From Marinilabilia salmonicolor JCM 21150 (lineage in GTDB: Bacteria; Bacteroidota; Bacteroidia; Bacteroidales; Marinilabiliaceae): a DNA stretch of 64,000 bases. The notes under the pieces are model-generated. The model saw only the letters and a program-made list of their open reading frames with translations. It did not search any database and was not told where the DNA came from. A program made the translations under genes and the position numbers. The stretch is from positions 248,001-312,000 of the forward strand of contig NZ_AJKI01000011.1 in NCBI RefSeq assembly GCF_000259075.1. Direction: 5' to 3'. Below, in pieces: positions 44,955-53,572 of this stretch (positions are counted from its first letter, which is position 1; every line of letters starts with the position of its first letter).

Positions 44955-46181
44955 CTATAGGCCTCCGCTGTTTTTAATTTCAATAATCTCTTCGCGATCA
45001 CGTCCGGTAACTTCGGCAATAACTGAGGAATGAACTGCCACTCCCAGCAATTTACCATCATCGTCAACCACCGGTAGCGGTAATTGCTTATCAATAAACA
45101 GCGGCAACAAATCAGCCGCGGGCGTATCCGGGGCTACTTTGGGCATGACATCCTTAATCAAAATCTTATTCAGATCCCGATCATCTTTTTTCTTCAGTTC
45201 CACGGCATCATTGTCACGCACAAATCCCAGAAAAACATTTTCACGGTCAACTACCGGCAAACGGTTCACGCCCATTTCCCTCATACGACGCAGTGCCAGG
45301 GACGGACCATCCTTCTCCAAAATGAGTTTTCCGGTATTCTTAAACATCAGACTTGAAGCAGTAACAATCATGCTTCGATCAACATTTTCCACAAATGCCC
45401 GCACATAATCATCAGCCGGATTTACCAGAATTTCTTCCGGAGTACCAATCTGAACGATTTTACCATCTTTAAGTATCGCAATCCGGTCTCCAAGCTTCAA
45501 AGCTTCATCCAAATCGTGCGTAATAAAGACAATGGTCTTTTTCAACTTCCGCTGTAATTCTATTAACTCGTCCTGCATATTGGTCCGAATCAATGGGTCG
45601 AGTGCACTAAAAGCCTCATCCATCAGCAGAATCTCTGGATTTGTAGTGAGAGCACGAGCCAGTCCGACACGTTGTTGCATTCCACCGCTCAACTCACCGG
45701 TCATCATATCTTCATAACCTTCAAGTCCGACGGTCTTAATCATTTCACGAGCCTTTTCATAACTCTCCGCCTCTGAAACACCCTGTATTTCAAGGCCAAA
45801 GGCTGTATTGGCTAATACCGAACGGTGAGGCAACAATCCAAAATGCTGAAAGACCATTGACATCTCTGTTCTCCGCAACTGGCGAAGCTGATCATCATTC
45901 ATTTTGATGACATCCTTCCCATCTAACAAAATGGAGCCGGCAGTTGGTTCGTTTAAACGGTTAAAACAGCGAATAAGTGAGGACTTTCCGCTACCGGAAA
46001 GTCCCATCACCACGAATATCTCGCCTTGCTCAATTGAAAAATTGGCATCTTTAACCGCCACTGTACACTTGGTTTTTTCAAGCACTTTGTCCTTGCTCAT
46101 CCCCTTTTTTACCAGCTCGAGCGCCTGCTTGTGCTTTGAACCAAATATCAGGTACAGGTCTTTAACTTCAATTTTGCTCAT
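44955..46181 (-). CDS. proV: Glycine betaine ABC transporter, ATP-binding protein with CBS pair
   Basis: 408 residues. ABC domain about 1-270: Walker A GLSGSGKSSLIR, signature LSGGMQQRVGLARAL, Walker B EILLMDEAFSALDP. C-terminal CBS pair about 280-400 (LRRMREMGVNRLPVVDREN, LFIDKQLPLPVVDDDGKLLG), known in OpuA-type transporters to sense ionic strength. Starts 18 bp after the porin gene, so porin, ATPase, permease and binding protein are one operon. Confidence 0.95.
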   Translation of the reverse strand: MSKIEVKDLYLIFGSKHKQALELVKKGMSKDKVLEKTKCTVAVKDANFSIEQGEIFVVMGLSGSGKSSLIRCFNRLNEPTAGSILLDGKDVIKMNDDQLRQLRRTEMSMVFQHFGLLPHRSVLANTAFGLEIQGVSEAESYEKAREMIKTVGLEGYEDMMTGELSGGMQQRVGLARALTTNPEILLMDEAFSALDPLIRTNMQDELIELQRKLKKTIVFITHDLDEALKLGDRIAILKDGKIVQIGTPEEILVNPADDYVRAFVENVDRSMIVTASSLMFKNTGKLILEKDGPSLALRRMREMGVNRLPVVDRENVFLGFVRDNDAVELKKKDDRDLNKILIKDVMPKVAPDTPAADLLPLFIDKQLPLPVVDDDGKLLGVAVHSSVIAEVTGRDREEIIEIKNSGGL

Positions 46182-46199
46182 TCGCTTAAGATTATATTT

Positions 46200-47318
46200 T
46201 TAGAAATAGTAACCAATGTTGATGTTGAAGCGGCGATCCCAGCCACTCTGATCTTTTCCTTTGGCTAAACCATTGGTCCACTGGTCTCCTACCCAGGCAT
46301 TATTTTTACCAAAGGCCCAGTCAACATAGGTATAGATGCTTCCTGCTGTAACCAGGAACCCGGGTACAAAATGCTCACTGTTATGAAAACCCTCTTCAGC
46401 TTTTGTAATTACAGAATAATCAATATACGGTTGAATATTTGAGATCGGGCCCCACTCAACAGGAATAGAATAAGCCAGACCAGCTACCCAAATATCGGCT
46501 TTTGCGGCAACATTATAGTCGTATCCATAAGCTCCCATTTGAACTGCAGCCAAATCATTTCCGGCATTATCCTTTGCGCCAAAATCATAAGAAATATACT
46601 CCCCTTTGAAGTTAAATCCGTTTCCGAAATTACCCACTACGTGAGCGGCAAAAGCATTTGAAGCCTCTGATTCATCAAGAACACTATTGTAGTTGCTTCC
46701 AAATTGTCCTGAAAGTCCAATCTCCCAATCATCTGACAAATTGTATGCAGCGCGAATGTTAAACTGGCTTGTCTCTTTCAAAGATGCATTTTCTGACGGT
46801 GTAATATCATATGAATACCGGGCAGCATAGTTAGGACTGCCTTTTGGCTCCGGCTGATGAAAATAAGCAATGTTCAGCGTAAGATTCTCAATACCGGTAT
46901 AGTCAAACTTAATACCCATATCATAATCATCTTCCAGACCTACATAATAAGGAATCTGAAACCACCATGAATGAGAGGCAAATTTGGTGATTCCAAAAGG
47001 CACCTGTGACACCCCTAATTTCATGTAAAGATCTTCGTTAAACCCGTAGCCCAACCAACCGTGGTGCAGAAAATGACTATTATCAACAGGATAAAAGCGA
47101 TACTCAAAACTGAGATCCACACCAGCGGTGCGGGCATCCACATTCAGGCGCCAGGTATCCCAGGTAAACTGAGGGTCGGTCTTGTCGTCATTCCAACTCT
47201 TATCATGAATATTGTAACGAACTGCCCCTCCAAACTTCACATAATCTTCCTGGGCTTGCATAGTCCCATGGGTTAGAAGTCCTCCAACGGCAAAAATCGT
47301 AAATAATACTTTCTTCAT
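46200..47318 (-). CDS. Outer-membrane porin of the betaine operon
   Basis: 372 residues from the ATG at 47318 (MKKVLFTIFAVGGLL, with a signal peptide ending near MQAQ). The body alternates short beta strands rich in aromatic residues (WDTWRLNVDARTAGVDLSFE, MKLGVSQVPFGITKFA, FNIRAAYNLSDDWEIGLSGQ) and ends in aromatic-terminated strand FNINIGYYF, the usual OM insertion signal. It resembles phosphate-selective porin O/P-type or related beta barrels. First gene in the operon with proVWX, so it probably passes betaine or choline-like solutes across the outer membrane (inference). Confidence 0.8.
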   Translation of the reverse strand: MKKVLFTIFAVGGLLTHGTMQAQEDYVKFGGAVRYNIHDKSWNDDKTDPQFTWDTWRLNVDARTAGVDLSFEYRFYPVDNSHFLHHGWLGYGFNEDLYMKLGVSQVPFGITKFASHSWWFQIPYYVGLEDDYDMGIKFDYTGIENLTLNIAYFHQPEPKGSPNYAARYSYDITPSENASLKETSQFNIRAAYNLSDDWEIGLSGQFGSNYNSVLDESEASNAFAAHVVGNFGNGFNFKGEYISYDFGAKDNAGNDLAAVQMGAYGYDYNVAAKADIWVAGLAYSIPVEWGPISNIQPYIDYSVITKAEEGFHNSEHFVPGFLVTAGSIYTYVDWAFGKNNAWVGDQWTNGLAKGKDQSGWDRRFNINIGYYF

Positions 47319-47675
47319 AATTTTCAATCGTTTAAATTTTTAGATTAAACTCTTTTCTAATTATTAATAAAACAGGTTTTAAATCCTGTGTAAAAATTCA
47401 ATTATTTTCTCGCCACCCAACATCTCAAGGGTAACAGCAATCACTTTAAACATTCCGGAAATCTCATTCCTCACATCAAAAGCCTTTTAAATTAACCATT
47501 TAAATATAAAATAGTCAAGTTTTATTTTTTCAGTCAAGACAAAACACAACTGCTTTGATAAACAATTATTTATCAAAACCAATAATTCTGTTTTATTTAT
47601 TCTAAAACATGATTATTTCTATACCAACAAAACTAAAAGGAACTACTAAACTGAAACGGCATACAAAAACAGCTG

Positions 47676-47706
47676 CAAATATACAGCTTTATCAATACAT
47701 TTCCAA
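47676..47706 (-). promoter_or_regulatory. Promoter candidate of the betaine operon
   Basis: On the - strand TTG (47706-47704), 20 bases, TATATTTG (47683-47676). Good match, but about 360 bp from the porin start. Confidence 0.4.
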
Positions 47707-47825
47707 ATAGTTTCTATAGAACCTGTTTTCGCTCATCAATAATTTAACTACATATATGAACACATATTACTACTCTAAAAACCAAAAAAGGAGGCAACAA
47801 ATACAGGATAATTCACTGAACTTGC

Positions 47826-47833
47826 TATTTTTG
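47826..47833 (+). promoter_or_regulatory. -7 box TATTTTTG for the GT-C gene
   Basis: Exact TAnnTTTG, 32 bp before the ATG at 47866; no -33 TTG at the exact place. Confidence 0.4.
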
Positions 47834-47865
47834 AACTTCCAAACAAACACACAAACCAACCCTCT

Positions 47866-49512
47866 ATGAAAAAGAAAACCTTCGGACAGCCGAACAAATC
47901 ACTACCCGGGCGTATCAGCTCATATCTCAGGGGCCATCAGAAAATCATTCTCATCGGTGCAGGATTCACTTACATCTTGTTAAGTTTTCTGACTTTTAAT
48001 TTAAGGGTCAGCGAAGGGGGAGACGACAGTGCCTACATCATCCGGGCCCTGCGACTGTTTGAAGAAGGACGTTTCCCCAAATTTCAGGGACCGCTATATC
48101 CATCCATTTTGTCGATATTGGTAGCTCTTACCGGCCTCAATATTGTTGTACTCAAAATATCTTCCTGGGTTTTTCTAACCATCTCTCTGTTACTACTTCT
48201 GAAATCCTACTCAAAAGAGGCATCAACCATCACCATTGCCGCTACCGGCATGCTCCTAATCCTCAATCATCATTTTCTGTATTTTGGCAGCCAGACCTAT
48301 TCAGAGGCATTCTTCATGGCCCTGCAAGCCGGATTTTTACTTTTTCTGTTCCACACCATACAATGGCAAAAACAACACCGGGTAAGAATCACACAAACGG
48401 CTATCCTGGCCCTTTTCCTGGTGTCTTTGTATTTAACCAGAACAGTAGCAATAGTGGCAACTCCGGCCATCATTATCTATTTCATGACCCAGAAACAATG
48501 GCGTGCCCTCCTTTACACAACCCTTTTTGTCACACTCTTTTTATCTGCCTACTTCCTGATATTAAATACAATCATCAACATCGATCCAACGGGAAATGAT
48601 CAGCTGACATCCCTTCTTCAGAAACATCCTTACGACAAAAGCCAGGGCATGGAAACCCTCCCGGGTTTCTTTGTTAGGTTTTGGGAAAATTCCAAAATTT
48701 ATTTATCAAAACATTTCTTTATTCTTACAGGCTACAAGCCAGCTATGTCCCTCTCAAAACCCCCATTACCGGCCATTTTATTGTATCTGTTTTTCTCATG
48801 GGGAATTATTCGGTTTTATAAAAAAAACCAGCGGTTTTTATTCTTCACCGGAATTTATGTGGCCTTTTCGGTAGGACTTACGTTCTTTGCCCTCCAGCCA
48901 CTCTGGGATCAGGTCCGGTTGATTATCCCCTTCTTCCCCCTGGTTCTGATAATAATTATAGAAACCATTATCGGCCTGGTAAAGCAAAAGGAACGAAGAT
49001 GGGCACAACAAATATCACTCTTATTGATAAGCATCGCAATTCTCCTTACCGGGGTCCAAACCCTTCGGCAAACTGATTTCTCATCAGTTTTCAAAAACAT
49101 TCAGGGAGAAAAACTCTATGGATACACCCCGGACTGGCAGAATTACCTGAAAATGGCCGAATATGTGGCAAAGGAATTACCTGATGATAGCTATGCAGCC
49201 TGCAGAAAACCAAACATGGCACGTCTTCATTCTGGAGGTAAAAAATTCTACGGAATATATTCTTTCAACTCTGCCAATCCTGACACCTTATTAATGAATT
49301 TGTATGAAAGAAATGTATCACACATCATGGTCGCTTCACTGCGAAAAAACCCGAGGAGAAATACTGGTCAGGTGATTAATACAATTCACAGATATATGTC
49401 GGTGATTGCAAAAAAATATCCTCAATCATTTATCCTCAAAAAGCAAATTGGAGAAAATGAAAAAGCATGGCTTTTTGAAATCGATTACACCCGGTTTCTT
49501 GAAAACCAATAG
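47866..49512 (+). CDS. Membrane glycosyltransferase, GT-C fold (GT39/ArnT-like)
   Basis: 548 residues with about ten or eleven membrane helices spread over 25-410. After the first helix comes the conserved acidic loop EGGDDSAYIIRALRLFEEGR (about 50-70) then FPKFQGPLYPSIL, the pattern of GT-C enzymes in which an Asp acts in catalysis. The last about 140 residues are a soluble, probably periplasmic domain. Such enzymes use a polyprenyl-phosphate sugar and act on the outer face of the inner membrane. The next gene encodes a GT2 of the kind that makes such lipid-linked sugars, supporting a pair (inference). Acceptor unknown. Confidence 0.78.
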   Translation: MKKKTFGQPNKSLPGRISSYLRGHQKIILIGAGFTYILLSFLTFNLRVSEGGDDSAYIIRALRLFEEGRFPKFQGPLYPSILSILVALTGLNIVVLKISSWVFLTISLLLLLKSYSKEASTITIAATGMLLILNHHFLYFGSQTYSEAFFMALQAGFLLFLFHTIQWQKQHRVRITQTAILALFLVSLYLTRTVAIVATPAIIIYFMTQKQWRALLYTTLFVTLFLSAYFLILNTIINIDPTGNDQLTSLLQKHPYDKSQGMETLPGFFVRFWENSKIYLSKHFFILTGYKPAMSLSKPPLPAILLYLFFSWGIIRFYKKNQRFLFFTGIYVAFSVGLTFFALQPLWDQVRLIIPFFPLVLIIIIETIIGLVKQKERRWAQQISLLLISIAILLTGVQTLRQTDFSSVFKNIQGEKLYGYTPDWQNYLKMAEYVAKELPDDSYAACRKPNMARLHSGGKKFYGIYSFNSANPDTLLMNLYERNVSHIMVASLRKNPRRNTGQVINTIHRYMSVIAKKYPQSFILKKQIGENEKAWLFEIDYTRFLENQ

Positions 49513-49531
49513 TTCGGTAAAAAAAGCTTAA

Positions 49532-49555
49532 ACGCAAAGGCGCAATGACGCAAAG
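49532..49555 (+). repeat. Short tandem repeat of CGCAAAG units
   Basis: Three units of 8-9 bases: CGCAAAGG, CGCAATGA, CGCAAAG, in the spacer after the GT-C gene. Similar runs are common between genes in this phylum. No function known to me. Confidence 0.5.
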
Positions 49556-49622
49556 TATTTATTATTAGAGAGTTAAAGTCAATGCATATTGTTTTACAAC
49601 CAGCTCTTTATCATATATTTAC

Positions 49623-49642
49623 AAAAGATTAACGGACTATTG
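49623..49642 (+). repeat. 20-base dispersed repeat, copy 2
   Basis: Identical to 28862-28881, in the spacer upstream of the methyltransferase-GT2 gene, following the box TATATTTA. Confidence 0.6.
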
Positions 49643-49690
49643 TGAAAACAATGCAAAAATGAAAAACATAAAACATCCAGCATCAGCGCA

Positions 49691-51100
49691 ATGAATCATA
49701 TACTAAACTACTACAACAAAGCCGCACAAACATGGCAGGGATACCGGAAAAAGAAGTTTTATTACTGGGAAAGCATCACCCGTTTTTGCAATTATTTCAT
49801 TCCAAGGCAGCACAAAGTACTGGAAATTGGCTGTGCAACCGGAGAATTGTTGAGCCGGCTGGAAGCAAAAGAGAAAACCGGCATTGACTTCAGCCAGGAA
49901 ATGATAAAAATTGCCCAGGCGCAAAACCCGGACATCCATTTTCACACCATGTCTGCAGAGGAGATTACCCTAAACGAAAAATATGACACAATTATTCTTT
50001 CCAATTTGGTTGGAGTACTGCCCGATGTTGAAAAAGCATTTCATGAGTTGGCGAAAATAAGTCATCCGGGGACACGCATCATCGTAACTTACTACAACCG
50101 ACTTTGGGAGCCTGTCTTACGATTGGCTGAAACGCTTCGTCTAAAACGCAAATCACCTCTCCAAAACTGGCTATCCACAAACGATCTGAAGAACCTTCTC
50201 TACCTCTCAGGTTTTGAGACCTACAGGGTAAATAAAAATATGCTTATTCCTTTCTACATCCCTGTCATATCATGGTTTTTCAATCGTATTGTTTCACGTC
50301 TTCCTTTAATCAGACATCTGTCGCTCAACAATTTTCTTTTTGCCCGCCCTTTTCCGGACCCGGAACCTGACAGAAATCAATTTTCAACAAGCATTGTAAT
50401 TCCCGCCCGCAATGAAGCAGGCAATATCGAAGCCGCCATTCAGCGCATTCCAAATTTCGGCAAAAAGGTTGAAATCATCTTTGTGGAAGGTAATTCAACG
50501 GACAACACCTGGGATGTCATTCAAGAGGTACAAAAAAAATATGCAGCCACACATGACATAAAAATACTTCAACAACCAGGAAAAGGAAAAGGAGATGCTG
50601 TGAGAGCCGGCTACAGAGAGGCATCCGGAGATGTACTCATGATCCTGGATGCTGACCTCACGGTGTCTCCGGAAGATTTGCCCCGCTTTTTTAATGCCCT
50701 GACCTGCCGGAAAGGCGATTTCATTAACGGGGTGCGACTGGTTTATCCCATGGAGAAAAATGCTATGCGTCCACTGAACACCGTTGGAAATTATTTCTTC
50801 AGCATGCTTTTCTCCTGGCTTTTGGAGCAGCCGGTAAAGGACACATTGTGCGGAACCAAGGTCATGTACCGCTCAGACTACCTGAGACTCTCTGACAACC
50901 GCCCATTCTTTGGTGAATTTGATCCTTTTGGGGATTTCGATTTATTGTTCGGTGCCTACAAACTAAATTTAAAAATCATTGACCTTCCTATCCGGTATCA
51001 GGAACGAAAATACGGAGACACCAATATCAGCCGCTTCTCTCATGGCCTTATCCTGCTAAAAATGGCCGCTTTTGCTGCAGCAAAAATCAAGTTCTGGTAA
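49691..51100 (+). CDS. Fusion of SAM methyltransferase and GT2 glycosyltransferase
   Basis: 469 residues. Residues about 1-215: class I SAM methyltransferase with motif I VLEIGCATGELLSRLE (about 42-57), acidic end of strand 2 GIDFSQEM, and IILSNLVGVLPD. Residues about 230-469: GT2 family (DPM1/DPG-synthase-like) with SIVIPARNEAGNIEAAI (from about 233), VEGNSTDNTWDVI, GKGKGDAVRAGY and the nucleotide-sugar metal motif DAD (LDADLTVSPEDLP, about 320). It likely transfers a sugar to polyprenyl phosphate in the cytoplasm. What the methyltransferase half modifies is unknown. It follows a GT-C enzyme by about 180 bp. Confidence 0.82.
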   Translation: MNHILNYYNKAAQTWQGYRKKKFYYWESITRFCNYFIPRQHKVLEIGCATGELLSRLEAKEKTGIDFSQEMIKIAQAQNPDIHFHTMSAEEITLNEKYDTIILSNLVGVLPDVEKAFHELAKISHPGTRIIVTYYNRLWEPVLRLAETLRLKRKSPLQNWLSTNDLKNLLYLSGFETYRVNKNMLIPFYIPVISWFFNRIVSRLPLIRHLSLNNFLFARPFPDPEPDRNQFSTSIVIPARNEAGNIEAAIQRIPNFGKKVEIIFVEGNSTDNTWDVIQEVQKKYAATHDIKILQQPGKGKGDAVRAGYREASGDVLMILDADLTVSPEDLPRFFNALTCRKGDFINGVRLVYPMEKNAMRPLNTVGNYFFSMLFSWLLEQPVKDTLCGTKVMYRSDYLRLSDNRPFFGEFDPFGDFDLLFGAYKLNLKIIDLPIRYQERKYGDTNISRFSHGLILLKMAAFAAAKIKFW

Positions 51101-51186
51101 TCAGAGGACTGACGAATCACAAAATTAAACAATACGCGGGAATTGGTGGTCTGACTTATTTTTAGGATTTTTACGGTGTTAATCTA

Positions 51187-51317
51187 CCTTATACATAAGA
51201 CAGGTAAGATGCAAACAGGCTGAAAGCCTGAGAGCAATAGCCTGGGGCAAGGCCCTGGGTTTTGAGGTATCACTCACGCCCCCTCTCATTATTGATCGCG
51301 ACGCGACCAATAATGAG
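51187..51317 (+). repeat. Dispersed 131-bp intergenic repeat, copy B
   Basis: Same length and order of blocks as copy A at 19517-19647: CCTTATAC, ACAGGTA, AAACAGGC, CCTGA-AGCAATAGCC-GGG-CA, and a closing stem CTCATTATTG / CAATAATGAG with an inner TCGCG-A-CGCGA stem. Right flank continues with CATAACGAAAACTCATGAAT, also seen near 28800. Confidence 0.65.
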
Positions 51318-51373
51318 CATAACGAAAACTCATGAATAAATAAGGTTAAATCACTCAGGAAGCAGGTGATTTT

Positions 51374-51381
51374 TAATTTTG
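51374..51381 (+). promoter_or_regulatory. -7 box TAATTTTG for coaD
   Basis: Exact TAnnTTTG, 19 bp before the coaD ATG at 51401. Confidence 0.4.
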
Positions 51382-51400
51382 GAAGAAAAAAACAGGAAAC

Positions 51401-51883
51401 ATGCAGAAAACAGCGCTTTTTCCCGGGTCATTCGATCCTTTTACGGTAGGACATGAGAATATTGTCAGACGAGCATTGACGCTATTCGACAAAGTCTATA
51501 TCGCCATCGGATTCAACGCCAATAAAAAGGATTTTTTCCCGGTAAAACAAAGAGTTGAATGGATTAAATCAGTTTTTCAGGACATCCCGTCCATCGAAGT
51601 GGTCACCTACGACGGATTAACAGTCGATTTTGCAAAGGAGTTGGGTTGTGGGTTTATTCTCAGAGGCATCCGTACTTCTGCCGACTTTGAATATGAACGC
51701 GCCATTGCACAGGTTAACAAGTCTATGTCCGGCATCGATACTGTATTTTTACTCACATCGCCCGAGCACACACCGGTCAACTCCTCCATTGTAAGAGACA
51801 TTCTTAAGCACGGGGGCGATGCGTCCAAATTTATTCCCGATAAAATAAAAATTCAGGTAGCCAGGGTTAGTCGTGAGCAATAA
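51401..51883 (+). CDS. coaD: Phosphopantetheine adenylyltransferase
   Basis: 160 residues, exact family size. Nucleotidyltransferase motif GSFDPFTVGHENIVRRA near the start (TxGH box), RGIRTSADFEYE for pantetheine and phosphate binding, and VNSSIVRDI near the C-terminus (SSxxRR type). Makes dephospho-CoA from 4'-phosphopantetheine and ATP in the cytoplasm. The downstream thioredoxin-like gene starts about 50 bp after the stop from its better start codon. Confidence 0.97.
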   Translation: MQKTALFPGSFDPFTVGHENIVRRALTLFDKVYIAIGFNANKKDFFPVKQRVEWIKSVFQDIPSIEVVTYDGLTVDFAKELGCGFILRGIRTSADFEYERAIAQVNKSMSGIDTVFLLTSPEHTPVNSSIVRDILKHGGDASKFIPDKIKIQVARVSREQ

Positions 51884-51932
51884 CCAAACTGGCATGATTC
51901 ATGCTTTAACATCAGCAAAACAGACAATTTTA

Positions 51933-53378
51933 ATGCTGCACAATCTCAAAATCTTTATCGGTTTTTTGCTTTGGCTGCTCCCTCTTTGGACCGCTGTTGC
52001 ACAAACAAAGACCACCAGCATATCGGGACATGCTCCGGAATACAAGAATATGGGATTGGTTTTTCAGCGTTATCAAAACTTTCTGACTCTAGAATCCGAG
52101 GAGTTATTCTCACTTCAGGTGGACTCCACCGGACATTTCAATTTTCATATTGATTTGCCCGAAACCACATACGCATTTGCAGATCTAGGAAGTTACCGGG
52201 GGTTCATTTATCTCAGGCCCGGACATAATTACGAACTTAAACTTCCACCATTCGAACCAGTACCTCAACCTCAACGATTAAATCCGTTTTATACCCCTGA
52301 AGCCATATCACTTGGAATCCTGAATCAGGACAGCAACGACTTGAATGCCCGGATACGAAACTTTGATGATGCATTCTATTACGAGCTGAATACCCGGGCC
52401 ATCAGGTTAATGGCTTCCAGGAATAAATCGGCTGTTGCGGCAATTACAGACACACTTGAAACCCGTTTTCCGGACAATTCCGATTCGTTTTTCAGGGGCC
52501 ACAAGAGGTACAGATATGCCCGGCTGGAAATGCTCACTTCACGCAATCCGGAAAAAGAAATCATTCAAAAATACTATGCCGTCCATCCGGTTCAGTTTAA
52601 TTTGCCGGCATACTGGGACACTTTCAGGGATGTTTTCCGTGGCTTTGGGCGAAAAACCCTGAACAAAGAATTTACCGCCCCTCTGACCTTTTCAAAAACG
52701 GTCTCACTGGTAAAGACAGACAGCACTTTTCAAAAAAAGGATATTTCGGAATTGCTGGCATTGTGGACCATCTACCAGAGTTATCATGAAAAACTGTTGC
52801 CTCAGCACAGAGCACTTCAACTGATCAAAGAAGCATCGGACAGCGCCTCTGTAAAAGAGATTAAAAATATTGCCGGAAGTATTTACAGAAAACTCTCAGC
52901 CCTTCAACCCGGTTCTATGGCACCCTCTTTCACACTGATGGATTTTGATCGCAAGGAACACCATTTAGATGATTACCGGGGCAAATTTGTCTATCTCAAC
53001 TTCATGCACACGGAAAACTATACCTGCCGACAGGAGTTGAGGTTACTGCCACGCCTTCATGAAACATTTAACAGAGATCTGGAAATTGTCACCATTCTGA
53101 CAGATGACAATTACGATAAAGCACAAGAATTCGTGAAAGACACCGACAGTCCCTGGACATTCCTTCATTTTGGAATGAATGCCAACATTCTGAGCAAGTA
53201 CAACATCAAAGCAGTTCCACAATATTTCCTCATCAATCCCGATGGAAAACTAATTCTTTCGCCCGCACCTGCTCCGGGAGAAAATTTTCACGATCATTTC
53301 ATCAAACAATACCGGCAATATCAGCATGAACAGCAACGAAAAAATCCGGAGAAAAGAGAATCCATTTTCGGCCCCTGA
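51933..53378 (+). CDS. Secreted TlpA-like thioredoxin-fold protein with one active-site Cys
   Basis: 481 residues from the ATG at 51933, chosen because MLHNLKIFIGFLLWLLPLWT is a signal peptide; an in-frame ATG at 51873 would overlap coaD. Residues about 25-320 have no motif I recognise (helical in the second half). Residues about 330-470 are an AhpC/TSA-TlpA thioredoxin fold (SMAPSFTLMDFDRKEHHLDD, FVYLNFMH, IKAVPQYFLINPDGK with the cis-Pro loop). Where CxxC is expected the sequence reads NYTC at about residue 361-364, so the first, attacking Cys is missing. It may still bind partners or act by a one-Cys mechanism. Similar proteins are common in Bacteroidota periplasm. Confidence 0.78.
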   Translation: MLHNLKIFIGFLLWLLPLWTAVAQTKTTSISGHAPEYKNMGLVFQRYQNFLTLESEELFSLQVDSTGHFNFHIDLPETTYAFADLGSYRGFIYLRPGHNYELKLPPFEPVPQPQRLNPFYTPEAISLGILNQDSNDLNARIRNFDDAFYYELNTRAIRLMASRNKSAVAAITDTLETRFPDNSDSFFRGHKRYRYARLEMLTSRNPEKEIIQKYYAVHPVQFNLPAYWDTFRDVFRGFGRKTLNKEFTAPLTFSKTVSLVKTDSTFQKKDISELLALWTIYQSYHEKLLPQHRALQLIKEASDSASVKEIKNIAGSIYRKLSALQPGSMAPSFTLMDFDRKEHHLDDYRGKFVYLNFMHTENYTCRQELRLLPRLHETFNRDLEIVTILTDDNYDKAQEFVKDTDSPWTFLHFGMNANILSKYNIKAVPQYFLINPDGKLILSPAPAPGENFHDHFIKQYRQYQHEQQRKNPEKRESIFGP

Positions 53379-53510
53379 TCCGGCATGGTTTCTTCAGGTT
53401 TGAACCAACACAACACCAATTTCAGGTGGTTTTTGATGAATGCACTGATTCTTTCTGTAAAAACCTTCCATACAGCGCTAAATAATTGCGTTTTACACCA
53501 ACTTTTTTAT

Positions 53511-53518
53511 TAGGTTTG
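53511..53518 (+). promoter_or_regulatory. -7 box TAGGTTTG for the T9SS-linked operon
   Basis: Exact TAnnTTTG with a TTG 22 bases upstream (53486-53488), 54 bp before the first gene of the five-gene operon. Confidence 0.5.
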
Positions 53519-53572
53519 TGAAGAAGTGTATTTTTTACTTAAAATCGCAATTGAATTTAGGGTTTCATCAAG

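Larger units (their letters stand above)
47328..47865. other. Divergent control region, betaine operon / GT-C gene
   Basis: About 540 very AT-rich bases. It holds a leftward promoter candidate (47676-47706) and a rightward -7 box (47826-47833). No open frame of note; a long leader of about 350 bases for the porin gene is implied if the leftward candidate is real. Confidence 0.5.
51101..51400. other. Intergenic region with structured repeat, upstream of coaD
   Basis: 300 bases that hold copy B of the 131-bp repeat, the 21-base motif at 51318-51338 and the coaD -7 box. Nothing else recognisable. Confidence 0.6.
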
